Virus record (IMG/VR): IMGVR_UViG_3300046170_000007 | Coordinates: 1 to 32,960 of that record | Reading direction: 5' to 3' (one strand) | DNA: 32,960 nt | Source: a virus | Shown: positions 6,082-12,443 of the stretch, piece after piece | How positions within the stretch are numbered: position 1 is the stretch's first letter | How the letters are laid out: each line of letters starts with the position of its first letter | Position numbers and translations under genes: made by a program | The notes under the pieces: model-generated | Seen by the model: the letters and a program-made list of their open reading frames with translations, nothing else | Database searches by the model: none | Told to the model about the DNA's origin: nothing

Positions 6082-6336
6082 ATGACAAAATTTAAAAGAA
6101 TTATCAATGGGGAGTGTCATTTTCAAATGATTGAACTCTTTGATGATGTGAAGAAAGCTGCAAACAACTCGAATAGAGGAGAGTTTGTAGAAGTAAAAAT
6201 CGACAACTTAAAGTACGATTTTACAACAGTAAAAAAGGAGCATGATGGAACAAATCCGAATGCGTCTGCAGAAGCTAAAGGATCTTCAAGCGAAGAAACA
6301 CGAGAAGTATCTGGAAGCGAAACTGAAAGTAAATAA
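6082..6336 (+). CDS. Hypothetical protein with low-complexity tail
   Basis: 84 aa. The start lies 2 nt after the DUF3310 stop, with little SD, so translation is probably by re-initiation. The first 55 residues (NGECHFQMIELFDDVKKAAN, then FVEVKIDNLKYDF) look folded. The last 30 are Ser/Glu-rich and overlap, in another frame, a better-looking coiled-coil gene starting at 6245. The tail may therefore be a by-product of that overlap. No family recognised. Confidence 0.55.
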   Translation: MTKFKRIINGECHFQMIELFDDVKKAANNSNRGEFVEVKIDNLKYDFTTVKKEHDGTNPNASAEAKGSSSEETREVSGSETESK

Positions 6337-6409
6337 GTATCAACAAGATTCTTATAAATTACTTTGGCAAATAGAGCAGACAAAAGAAAAGTTAATGACA
6401 AATAAATAG
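6245..6409 (+). CDS. Small coiled-coil protein
   Basis: 54 aa from ATG 6245 (55 from ATG 6242). AAGGAG at 6235-6240 lies 4 nt before 6245, which favours that start. The product (MEQIRMRLQKLKDLQAKKHE and on to EQTKEKLMTNK) is one continuous amphipathic helix with regular Leu/Ile spacing. It overlaps the end of the previous frame by 92 nt in the +1 frame. The regular helix makes this the more plausible coding frame in the overlap. Role unknown. Confidence 0.55.
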   Translation: MEQIRMRLQKLKDLQAKKHEKYLEAKLKVNKYQQDSYKLLWQIEQTKEKLMTNK

Positions 6410-6457
6410 TTATTAACTTAATAGTTGAAAAAAAAGAAAGGAAACTGTAGGGGATCT

Positions 6458-6985
6458 ATGACCATAAATATAAGCACACACTATAATAAACACATTAAAA
6501 ACTTAAATCAGAATCACTTTATCTATAAGGTTAAGAAAGCATTTTACCTTCTCACGAACCAAGAAGAAAGATTATATGAGGTAGGGTTCTCGGAAGGATT
6601 TCTGTACGCAGCAGAACTAATGCAGAGACAACCAATAATGGATAGCAATAATAAAACTAAAATTGCTACTACATTTAAAACAAAGAACGCAAACCTAGAA
6701 GTTGTTTCCAAACTTGTAGATAAAGTGTGTGAGAAATATACTGTAAGCAAACATGACATCTTTAGTAAAGGTAGAACAAGGGATGTAGTTCGAGCAAGAA
6801 GTATAATCTATAATCTATTGTATGAAGGTTACAATGTTAGCTTATCTTCTATGGCTAGATTATTTAATCAAGATCATACAACAATTATTCACTCATTAAG
6901 AAACAAGCAAGATAAGAAAAATTATTGGGGTGTAGAAAATTCTATTTGGGAAGAGTTTGAAGAATTAAAAGAAACTACTTTTTAA
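6458..6985 (+). CDS. DnaA domain IV-like DNA-binding protein without the ATPase
   Basis: 175 aa from ATG 6458, chosen for SD AGGGGA just upstream; a TTG at 6425 would add 11 Lys-rich residues. Residues about 80-150 follow DnaA domain IV closely: VDKVCEKYTVSKHDIFSKGR, DVVRARSIIYNLL, SLSSMARLFNQDHTTIIHSL. The DHTT signature (139-142) and the basic VRAR helix, which contact the DnaA box in bacterial DnaA, are kept. There is no Walker A or B, so it cannot be an initiator ATPase. It could recruit or block host DnaA, or act as a regulator of phage DNA. Last gene of the rightward operon. Confidence 0.75.
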   Translation: MTINISTHYNKHIKNLNQNHFIYKVKKAFYLLTNQEERLYEVGFSEGFLYAAELMQRQPIMDSNNKTKIATTFKTKNANLEVVSKLVDKVCEKYTVSKHDIFSKGRTRDVVRARSIIYNLLYEGYNVSLSSMARLFNQDHTTIIHSLRNKQDKKNYWGVENSIWEEFEELKETTF

Positions 6986-7136
6986 ATCCAGACTTCATAT
7001 TCTTGTAAGCCTTCGCAGAGATTGTAGACTTCTTTTTAGAATTTGAAGTACCAGCTTTTTTTTTCTTATTGATGTTATAATAAAGACCCTTCTTTGCGAT
7101 CTTACCAGTAGCTGTTTTGTGATAACCTTTTTTCAT
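6975..7136 (-). CDS. 53-aa highly basic protein
   Basis: Starts MKKGYHKTATGKIAKKGLYY, then NINKKKKAGTSNSKKKSTIS and AYKNMKSGFKK. The SD AGGAG lies about 7 nt before ATG 7136, inside the end of the upstream gene (35-nt overlap). Its stop overlaps the convergent DnaA-like gene by 11 nt. I recognise this sequence style from small conserved proteins of marine phages, with no assigned function. About a third of residues are Lys, so DNA or capsid-interior binding is plausible. Confidence 0.7.
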   Translation of the reverse strand: MKKGYHKTATGKIAKKGLYYNINKKKKAGTSNSKKKSTISAKAYKNMKSGFKK

Positions 7137-7335
7137 TAGTATTCTCCTGTTGTTGTTTTAATTTTAACTCACAATAGTTGTCAAAGCAACTACCATCTTT
7201 GCCATCATGACAAAAATATTCTTTTTTAGCAGTTACTATCCAACCACCTTCATCACTCATTAATTGTTTGTCACACTCTTTGCAATGACCACAAACTAAT
7301 GATTGAACTTTTGGTTTCTTCCAGGTTTTTTTCAA
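7102..7335 (-). CDS. Cysteine-rich, probably zinc-binding protein
   Basis: 77 aa. CGHCKECDKQL (residues 15-25) and, later, EYFCHDGKDGSCFDNYC give at least four Cys and one or two His in CxxC-type spacing, typical of a zinc ribbon. The C-terminus is polar (Gln/Asn) and overlaps the next gene. It starts MKKTWKKPKVQ, 1 nt after the preceding stop. The set of small basic and zinc proteins here at the end of the late unit suggests virion-associated or host-interaction roles, unproven. Confidence 0.65.
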   Translation of the reverse strand: MKKTWKKPKVQSLVCGHCKECDKQLMSDEGGWIVTAKKEYFCHDGKDGSCFDNYCELKLKQQQENTNEKRLSQNSYW

Positions 7336-7336
7336 A

Positions 7337-7618
7337 CTAACACTTCCATCTTCTTCTAGCTTGTCTTATTCTAGAGTTAGGATCGTTCCTTGTTTTAGCA
7401 GAAGATCTTTTAAGTTGACCAAGAGATCTTGCACAATATGACTTTCTTCTTTTAGCTGCCTTTGATCCTGCTTTAACTTTACCTGTTACTGCCGTCTTTA
7501 ATTTACTACCCGGATTGGCTCTTCGATATGCTCTTACACCTTTAGCCGTCATACCAGCTCCAGACTTTGTTGGTCTGTAGTTTGCGTTCTTACCTTTAGT
7601 AGTCTTTCTTATTGCCAT
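7337..7618 (-). CDS. DUF6321-like basic phage protein
   Basis: 93 aa, strongly basic. The segments GMTAKGVRAYRRANPGSKLK, GSKAAKRRKSYCARSLGQLK, and the end AKTRNDPNSRIRQARRRWKC follow the pattern I associate with DUF6321 (a Lys-Ser-x-Cys-x-Arg motif and an Asp-Pro-x-Ser-Arg-Ile ... Trp-x-Cys end), common in marine phages. Function is not known; the two Cys (position 62 and the last residue) may bind metal. It sits in the tail end of the late operon. Confidence 0.75.
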   Translation of the reverse strand: MAIRKTTKGKNANYRPTKSGAGMTAKGVRAYRRANPGSKLKTAVTGKVKAGSKAAKRRKSYCARSLGQLKRSSAKTRNDPNSRIRQARRRWKC

Positions 7619-7620
7619 AA

Positions 7621-7809
7621 TTACCTGCTGCTTAATCTATCCATGTGATTATATATTCTACCTATCTGTTTATCAACAGACATTATTTCTTCAGTAAGCA
7701 TACCAATATGAACTTGTAATTCTACAATAGTCATCAATACATAAGTAGATAATCCTAAAAGGATTGTACCTAATAAACCTATTAACATTGTATTGTGTTG
7801 TCGTTTCAT
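7621..7809 (-). CDS. Small single-pass membrane protein
   Basis: 62 aa. A short basic N-terminus (MKRQHNTM) is followed by one hydrophobic segment (LIGLLGTILLGLSTYVLMTI, about residues 9-28), then a helical polar domain ending MDRLSSR. This topology suits an inner-membrane protein with a coiled-coil outside, as in some spanin or holin accessory proteins. It is coupled to the preceding gene by ATGA. It lies downstream of the holin and endolysin genes, so a lysis role is possible but not shown. Confidence 0.65.
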   Translation of the reverse strand: MKRQHNTMLIGLLGTILLGLSTYVLMTIVELQVHIGMLTEEIMSVDKQIGRIYNHMDRLSSR

Positions 7810-7970
7810 TTTGCAATCTTACCTTTGTTAATTCCTTTTTTAATTACATAATCTTTAGTACCATTAGCACCATGATTTACTTCTTTCTTTAACAACTTAA
7901 ATAGATCCATCTCTTTTAATTTTTTTTCTACTTTCTTTTTAAAAGATTCTAATACTTTGGTGTCTCTCAT
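7806..7970 (-). CDS. 54-aa basic protein
   Basis: Starts MRDTKVLESFKKKVEKKLKE and ends NHGANGTKDYVIKKGINKGKIAK. Both ends are tied to neighbours by ATGA overlaps (start 7970 with stop 7967, stop 7806 with start 7809), a layout unlikely to arise by chance for a non-gene. It has an amphipathic Lys-rich helix and then a Gly-containing tail. Function unknown. Confidence 0.65.
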   Translation of the reverse strand: MRDTKVLESFKKKVEKKLKEMDLFKLLKKEVNHGANGTKDYVIKKGINKGKIAK

Positions 7971-8107
7971 TTTCTTTTTCTCTTTTTCTTTAGCAGCTTA
8001 ACTCTTAGCTGCCATAACCATGAAGTAAATTTAACAGAGTAAGTCTCAAGCCATGAGAAGAACTTATCTATTGAGCAAAAAAAATTATAAATAAATTTAT
8101 CAATCAT
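7967..8107 (-). CDS. 46-aa aromatic amphipathic peptide, possible membrane-active protein
   Basis: MIDKFIYNFFCSIDKFFSWL, ETYSVKFTSWLWQLRVKLLK, then a KKKRKRK tail. It is rich in Phe, Trp, Tyr and Leu and ends in a block of basic residues, the make-up of membrane-binding peptides. It is joined by ATGA to genes on both sides and lies two small genes downstream of the holin-like gene. A lysis-accessory or membrane-anchoring role is possible. There is no clean transmembrane segment. Confidence 0.55.
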   Translation of the reverse strand: MIDKFIYNFFCSIDKFFSWLETYSVKFTSWLWQLRVKLLKKKRKRK

Positions 8108-8238
8108 CTTCCACCACCCTTGTAGCGAGTTTGTTTCTTTTGTCTCTTAGCACTTTTGTTTTGAGATTTTGTATGAACACCTTTTCTCTTCTTAGGTTTC
8201 TCTCTAGGTATAAAATGTGTGAACTTTTGTTTAGCCAT
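8104..8238 (-). CDS. 44-aa highly basic conserved phage protein
   Basis: MAKQKFTHFIPREKPKKRKG, then VHTKSQNKSAKRQKKQTRYK and GGGR. The first 20 residues are a pattern I have seen in small proteins of marine phages. About 40% of residues are Lys or Arg and there is no hydrophobic core, so it is probably disordered alone and could bind DNA, RNA or another acidic surface. Its start overlaps the upstream stop (TAATG) and its stop overlaps the downstream start (ATGA). Confidence 0.65.
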   Translation of the reverse strand: MAKQKFTHFIPREKPKKRKGVHTKSQNKSAKRQKKQTRYKGGGR

Positions 8239-8354
8239 TACTTCTTCTTCTTATATTTCTTTTTCTTTTTCTTCTTACCTGTTTGCTGCGAAAGAAGTGT
8301 AGGTTTCTTTTTACTATACTGTGATACGAACATTGTAGGTGCTTGATTACTCAT
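8238..8354 (-). CDS. 38-aa basic protein with poly-Lys tail
   Basis: MSNQAPTMFVSQYSKKKPTL, then LSQQTGKKKKKKKYKKKK. The last 13 residues are all Lys except one Tyr. The TAATG overlaps with the holin-like gene before it and the 44-aa gene after it place it firmly in the operon. The mRNA here is almost pure A/G and could itself act as a purine-rich spacer. Function unknown. Confidence 0.6.
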   Translation of the reverse strand: MSNQAPTMFVSQYSKKKPTLLSQQTGKKKKKKKYKKKK

Positions 8355-8731
8355 TACTTCCTCTTAATTAAATCTGTTGCTTTCAAACCATACACAGAAG
8401 CTATTACTCCCACGAAAATAGTCTGATACCAAAATGGAAGTTGTGAAAAATATTCAAAGAATAATTTCATCTTCTCCATGTGAGTTGGATCATCTGACCA
8501 AACTGCAAATCCTAACATTACAATTGGCACACTTAATAATAATAAAATGAACTCGTCTTTCCAATCTGAATCTCTACTCTGTAACAACTTACCTTGGTAT
8601 TCTGCTTCACCATTAGCCATCTTCTGAGCATGATTCATTTGTGCGTCTGCCATAAGCATTTTAGTTTTCTGTTTGTTTTTATAAATATGACTACCTGCTT
8701 GTACTGCAAGTTTAATAGCACTTAACCACAT
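8354..8731 (-). CDS. Putative holin (GTA-type, two or three membrane segments)
   Basis: 125 aa. After a helical N-terminal half, two hydrophobic segments are clear (FILLLLSVPIVMLGFAVW, about 61-78, and LPFWYQTIFVGVIASVYGLK, about 98-117), ending in a basic KRK tail. The pattern WKDEF, SVP, LPFWYQ and YGL resembles the 3TM holins of gene transfer agents and marine phages. It would permeabilise the inner membrane for the endolysin encoded just upstream, whose 3' end it overlaps by 10 nt. Confidence 0.6.
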   Translation of the reverse strand: MWLSAIKLAVQAGSHIYKNKQKTKMLMADAQMNHAQKMANGEAEYQGKLLQSRDSDWKDEFILLLLSVPIVMLGFAVWSDDPTHMEKMKLFFEYFSQLPFWYQTIFVGVIASVYGLKATDLIKRK

Positions 8732-9195
8732 CTTATATCTCCTAATATTGGTTTGTACTTTGTCTTACCATCTTCTTTGAAAGCTCTCAAGAATTGTTTT
8801 CTAGGTTTATCTGCTATGCTGCAATGAACCCAACCACTTGATGGCTCTCCAATAGTATAAAACTCAAGGATTAATTGATCCCATCCTTCTATATTATCTT
8901 TTATCCAGTAAGCAAGATCGGCATTATCTGTACCCGGAACTTCGAAATCTACGGCTTCAGCTTTACAATGTTGGCTATTAATTGAGCTGCCTATCTTAAC
9001 ACAAAGCTCTGGAGATCTGTATCCAGAGGTAACAATTACTGGACCAAACTTATCTCTAACTGGTTGCAGCAAAGTCTCGCAAAGGTTTTGTAGTTTAGCA
9101 ATCTGATCTGAGTTAGGTTCGTTAGCTATACCTAATCTTACTGCTGTGTCTGACTTGGTTAGTTCTTGCAAGGTGAAGTTAGGAGAGAGTTTCAT
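8722..9195 (-). CDS. Endolysin, peptidase M15 family (D-Ala-D-Ala carboxypeptidase-like)
   Basis: 157 aa. The M15A zinc ligands are visible: SQHCKAEAVDFEV (H76, D83) and GWVHCS (H124), with the catalytic acidic residue likely E111 in LILEFY. SGYRS (57-61) precedes the site as in the family. Such enzymes cut peptide cross-links in peptidoglycan. There is no signal peptide, so export depends on the holin. The length is normal for a one-domain phage M15 lysin. It overlaps its neighbours by 4 and 10 nt. Confidence 0.85.
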   Translation of the reverse strand: MKLSPNFTLQELTKSDTAVRLGIANEPNSDQIAKLQNLCETLLQPVRDKFGPVIVTSGYRSPELCVKIGSSINSQHCKAEAVDFEVPGTDNADLAYWIKDNIEGWDQLILEFYTIGEPSSGWVHCSIADKPRKQFLRAFKEDGKTKYKPILGDIRCG

Positions 9196-9497
9196 TCGTA
9201 TATTATCTTTACTTTAAGTTTAACTTGCTCTTTAGTTCTACCTCTAGATATAAATGATCCTTTAAGGTTTCTTTTATAGCCATCTGGTGCAGTATAACTA
9301 TCAACTTTTCTATAATTTTTAGATTTAACATCATAAGCAGTATACTCACCTGTTGTCATATTTAAAGTTACTATATCTACTGGACCCAATCCACCTACTG
9401 GTGCAAACACTATTAAGTTAGGATCTTTTATAAGACGCAGTTGTGCAGCAACCTCAGAAGCTAAACCTATAACTGCTTTCTTTCTTCTGTTAGCCAT
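9192..9497 (-). CDS. Small protein with a PD-(D/E)XK-like core
   Basis: 101 aa. The centre reads VFAPVGGLGPVDIVTLNMTT, GEYTAYDVKSKNYRK: an acidic residue after a Gly-Pro (D41) followed about 15 residues later by D-x-K (D56, K58). This is the spacing of small PD-(D/E)XK nucleases and resolvases. A helix (VAAQLRLIKDP) precedes it, as in that fold. In phages such proteins may cleave DNA branches before packaging or degrade host DNA. Function is inferred from the motif alone. It lies between lysis genes. Confidence 0.5.
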   Translation of the reverse strand: MANRRKKAVIGLASEVAAQLRLIKDPNLIVFAPVGGLGPVDIVTLNMTTGEYTAYDVKSKNYRKVDSYTAPDGYKRNLKGSFISRGRTKEQVKLKVKIIYE

Positions 9498-9729
9498 TCC
9501 ATTTGATGTAGCCTAGCAAGGAAGCTATTGCTCCACCAATGAGTAATAATACTCTGAAGCCACCCTTACTTTTATTAACATCACTTTTTAATTCTTTTAT
9601 ATCTGTACGCATTTCATCTATTGCTTTGAATAAAGTTTTCATTCTTTCTGCACAAACCTTCTCATGATATGAAATACGAATAGAGTTGTTATCCTCTATA
9701 CCTTGTTTTAAACTTTTCTTTTTAGGCAT
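9490..9729 (-). CDS. XhlA-like membrane protein of the lysis module
   Basis: 79 aa from ATG 9729, chosen for SD GAGGG about 5 nt upstream rather than the GTG at 9735. The N-terminal two thirds form a charged coiled coil (CAERMKTLFKAIDEMRTDIK, ELKSDVNKSKGG), followed by one C-terminal membrane segment (FRVLLLIGGAIASLLGYIKW). Haemolysin XhlA-type phage proteins have this order. It may assist the holin. It overlaps both neighbours by 8 nt. Confidence 0.55.
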   Translation of the reverse strand: MPKKKSLKQGIEDNNSIRISYHEKVCAERMKTLFKAIDEMRTDIKELKSDVNKSKGGFRVLLLIGGAIASLLGYIKWNG

Positions 9730-9937
9730 CTTCACCCTCTATCTCGTTACAGAAATAACTTACATATAATTTCTTTTCGTTAAATGCTTCTAAGTTTTCA
9801 TTGGTAACTTTAATAGTAGCCATTGCACCTGCTTTAGTACAATCGGTCCACGAATTAAATTCTACTGGAGATAAAGATGTGTTGTTACAAAATCCTGTGA
9901 TAGCCGAACAGATAGTATAAGCTAAAACAAATTTCAT
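9722..9937 (-). CDS. Small exported cysteine-containing protein
   Basis: 71 aa. The N-terminus MKFVLAYTICSAITGFCNN resembles a weak signal sequence or membrane anchor. Four Cys in total (positions 10, 17, 33 and 63) could form disulphides outside the cytoplasm. The pattern 'FNSWTDCTKAGAMAT ... VSYFCNE' recurs in small phage proteins next to lysis genes in marine podoviruses and myoviruses; no function is known to me. An outer-membrane spanin role is conceivable but there is no lipobox. It immediately follows a fibre gene. Confidence 0.6.
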   Translation of the reverse strand: MKFVLAYTICSAITGFCNNTSLSPVEFNSWTDCTKAGAMATIKVTNENLEAFNEKKLYVSYFCNEIEGEDA

Positions 9938-11026
9938 TTATCTAGCTGTACATGGTACATTGTTTGAACCTACAATGCTCTGACCAAATGCCATGTAAAG
10001 TAGTTCTGTACCACTTCCACCACCACCCCAACTACCATCTCTACGAATTTTAAATCCATTTGAAAGTATATCAATTTGTGCATAGTTTGTAGCAGGTGAA
10101 CCACCAAAATATGCTTCCTGTGTACTTAAATTTGCATATAAAGGCTTATCATTTAAATTTGTATCTCTTGCTGTGTCGAACATATACCAATTCGACCAAC
10201 TATCAGTTACATTTGGTTTCAGTATAACTAGTTTTGGAGCAAAACCTGTGTAAGTAAAAGTACCATCATCTGAACCATTAGAAATAAGTTTTCCAAACTT
10301 GCTATAACCAGTTTTTTCTGCAAAAGCATAAGCCACATATTTTCCACCACTTGCGTTCATATCTCCATAAGTTCCAACAGTAAATACTTGATTACTCCAG
10401 TTATCAGATGCACCTAATCTACTATCTGTATTTTCTGCATCTGTTCCATTTAAAACTAACTGAACTTTATTTCCAAGTAGAGATGATTGAACAACCCAAT
10501 TAGCACTAGTATCTAATCTTTTAAAAAAAACTATTTTTGGAGTAACACCTAATCCATGACCAACAGTAGCATCAGAACCTGTACCTGTGTATGTAGATAT
10601 TGAAAATCCTGCTGTTGTATCTACTGAAGTAGCTGTAGTGTTTATAGTACCAGCTGTATTAGATGAAGCTGAACTTCCTGCTCTCCATTGCCAACCCACA
10701 TAACTTTTTGAGTTTTGATTATAGTTATATCCACCACCATCAGAACCAATAGTTGAAGATGATAAACCAAAAGTTATACCATAGGCAGAAGTTATATCAG
10801 AGCCATGACCTTCAGTTGAACTATTTGGTCTTAAATTTGGTCCAGGAGCTGATGTATAATATCCACCTCTAACACTATCAAATAAATTATGGTTAGATTG
10901 TTCAGTTCTATTTTTAATCCAAAGCATTCCAAGATTATCCATGGTTAAAGTTTGTGAAGAACCATTACCTGTGTACACTTTAGTGTCAAAATAATCTGTA
11001 GATTTATTAATTGTTGTGTATGCCAT
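9938..11026 (-). CDS. Tail-associated receptor-binding protein, DUF7483-like
   Basis: 362 aa, beta-rich, full of Gly, Ser, Thr, Asn and Tyr. It contains SYVGWQWRAGSS, HGLGVTPKIVFFKRLDTSAN, YAFAEKTGYSKFGKLISNGS and TGFAPKLVILKPNVTDSW with NWYMFDTARD, the set of motifs I associate with DUF7483 proteins of marine phages. Its C-terminus ELLYMAFGQSIVGSNNVPC is also typical. The location after the fibre genes points to a host-recognition protein at the tail tip. Good SD AAGGAGAT upstream. An untranslated 58-nt gap separates it from the SPRY/LamG gene. Confidence 0.7.
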   Translation of the reverse strand: MAYTTINKSTDYFDTKVYTGNGSSQTLTMDNLGMLWIKNRTEQSNHNLFDSVRGGYYTSAPGPNLRPNSSTEGHGSDITSAYGITFGLSSSTIGSDGGGYNYNQNSKSYVGWQWRAGSSASSNTAGTINTTATSVDTTAGFSISTYTGTGSDATVGHGLGVTPKIVFFKRLDTSANWVVQSSLLGNKVQLVLNGTDAENTDSRLGASDNWSNQVFTVGTYGDMNASGGKYVAYAFAEKTGYSKFGKLISNGSDDGTFTYTGFAPKLVILKPNVTDSWSNWYMFDTARDTNLNDKPLYANLSTQEAYFGGSPATNYAQIDILSNGFKIRRDGSWGGGGSGTELLYMAFGQSIVGSNNVPCTAR

Positions 11027-11084
11027 AATTAAAATATCTCCTTATAATTAATTTCTTTGCATGAGTGTAACGAATGTAAAGCCA

Positions 11085-12443
11085 TTATAAATTTAATCCT
11101 TTTGTTGATAAAGCAGTATAGCCTGTTGGTACATCATATTCAAATATTCCTATTCCACTTGCGTTAGTTCCTGCACTAGATATCTGTTGTGTACCGAAGT
11201 AGCCATTGCCGAAGTTTGCTTGTAAAGTAGAATTACCTGCATTTTCATCTCCACCAGCAGGAAAATAAAATCCACTTGAATTATTTTCTGGTTTTGTAAC
11301 TCCTACTACTCCTGTTACTGAACTTGCATTTGATGGGTCAGAACCATTTTGCCAAACACCATTTTTACTAAAATATAATTTATTTAATCCATCTTGCTCA
11401 TCATCTAGATTTAAAGCAACTCCAATTATATCCCCTGTTGTGTAAGTTCCCCAAGTACCACCAACAGATGAACTATTATTTTTTACAGTACCATCTTTAC
11501 TATATGACCAACCATAAGTTCTTTGTTGTAATTGTTGAGATGAAGAAGTAGTTACATTATCTACAATTCCTATTTCGGTAGCACCACTATCATTAGCAGA
11601 AAATTTAATTTCCCAGTAATATTTACCAGAAGTCATACCTAAAGTTCCTGTATTAAAAGTTTCATAACCATATTGAATTCCAGGAGATTTACCTCTTACT
11701 TGTGTATTTCCATGTGCAAATGTACTTTCTTGATAAAAATTATCTAAAGGATTCCAAGTACAAAAAACATTGCTTGGACTATCTTCTGTTTTTGTAAGTG
11801 TACCACCTTGTAGTGTAAGGTTATTACCAAGACCAGATTGGTCTGTTAATGAATTACCATCTTTTAAAGCAAAATATCCTCTATTTCCATAAGATACACT
11901 TGGAGAAGTATTTATTTTCCATTCTCCAGTTGTGCTATCTGTTAAACCAAAATCACTTGCTTGATATGATTGGTTATCGCAAAAATGAATATGAGATAAA
12001 CAGCCATCTAAATAATCGCTACCTAATCTTCCAATAGTTGTGTATCCTTGATAACTAATTAAACTTTCTCTACCAGATGATGGATTGGTTCTTGAATTAA
12101 AAGATGTTTCTTCTACACCATTAACCCAAATTTTCATTCTATCGTCTGCTGTAGAGTTATTAGTATCCCATCTGCAAACAATATGATACCAAGCATTAGT
12201 ATCTCTAAAAAGTCTATTAGTAAGTAAATTTCCACCATTAGAAAAGCTACTTGCTTGATAACTATACCATTGTAATTTATTATCAGAAGTAAACCTTATA
12301 GTATCTTGGTTAGAACCATCTAGATATGAACCAAATATAACATTATCACTACTTAGATTGCTTCTTTTTACCCAAAAACTAGTTGTCCACTTTGTTCTTA
12401 CTCCACTTGAAGATGTTGAAACTCCTAAATATGTATTAGCCAT
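11085..12443 (-). CDS. Adhesin with LamG-like and SPRY domains
   Basis: 452 aa. Residues about 15-175 form a LamG/concanavalin A-like domain (TTSFWVKRSNLSSDNVIFGS, WYHIVCRWDT, MKIWVNGVEE, IGRLGSDYLDGCLSHIHF). Residues about 265-415 form a SPRY domain (GKYYWEIKFSANDSGATEIG, YGWSYSKDGT, GDIIGVALNLDDEQDGLNKL, YFSKNGVW). Both are binding folds, for sugars and for proteins, used at phage tails. It overlaps the Ig-like gene by one base, so the adhesins are translated as a set. No transmembrane or signal segment, as expected of a virion protein. Confidence 0.8.
   Translation of the reverse strand: MANTYLGVSTSSSGVRTKWTTSFWVKRSNLSSDNVIFGSYLDGSNQDTIRFTSDNKLQWYSYQASSFSNGGNLLTNRLFRDTNAWYHIVCRWDTNNSTADDRMKIWVNGVEETSFNSRTNPSSGRESLISYQGYTTIGRLGSDYLDGCLSHIHFCDNQSYQASDFGLTDSTTGEWKINTSPSVSYGNRGYFALKDGNSLTDQSGLGNNLTLQGGTLTKTEDSPSNVFCTWNPLDNFYQESTFAHGNTQVRGKSPGIQYGYETFNTGTLGMTSGKYYWEIKFSANDSGATEIGIVDNVTTSSSQQLQQRTYGWSYSKDGTVKNNSSSVGGTWGTYTTGDIIGVALNLDDEQDGLNKLYFSKNGVWQNGSDPSNASSVTGVVGVTKPENNSSGFYFPAGGDENAGNSTLQANFGNGYFGTQQISSAGTNASGIGIFEYDVPTGYTALSTKGLNL

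Noticed and set aside
6425-6460. TTG 6425 as start of the DnaA-IV-like gene
   Set aside because: It adds only a Lys-rich stretch and lacks a well-placed SD, whereas ATG 6458 follows AGGGGA.
8131-8346. 71-aa plus-strand frame rich in Phe and Leu
   Set aside because: Mirror image of the Lys-rich small genes on the other strand (AAG/AAA read as CTT/TTT); the minus frames tile perfectly by overlapping codons.
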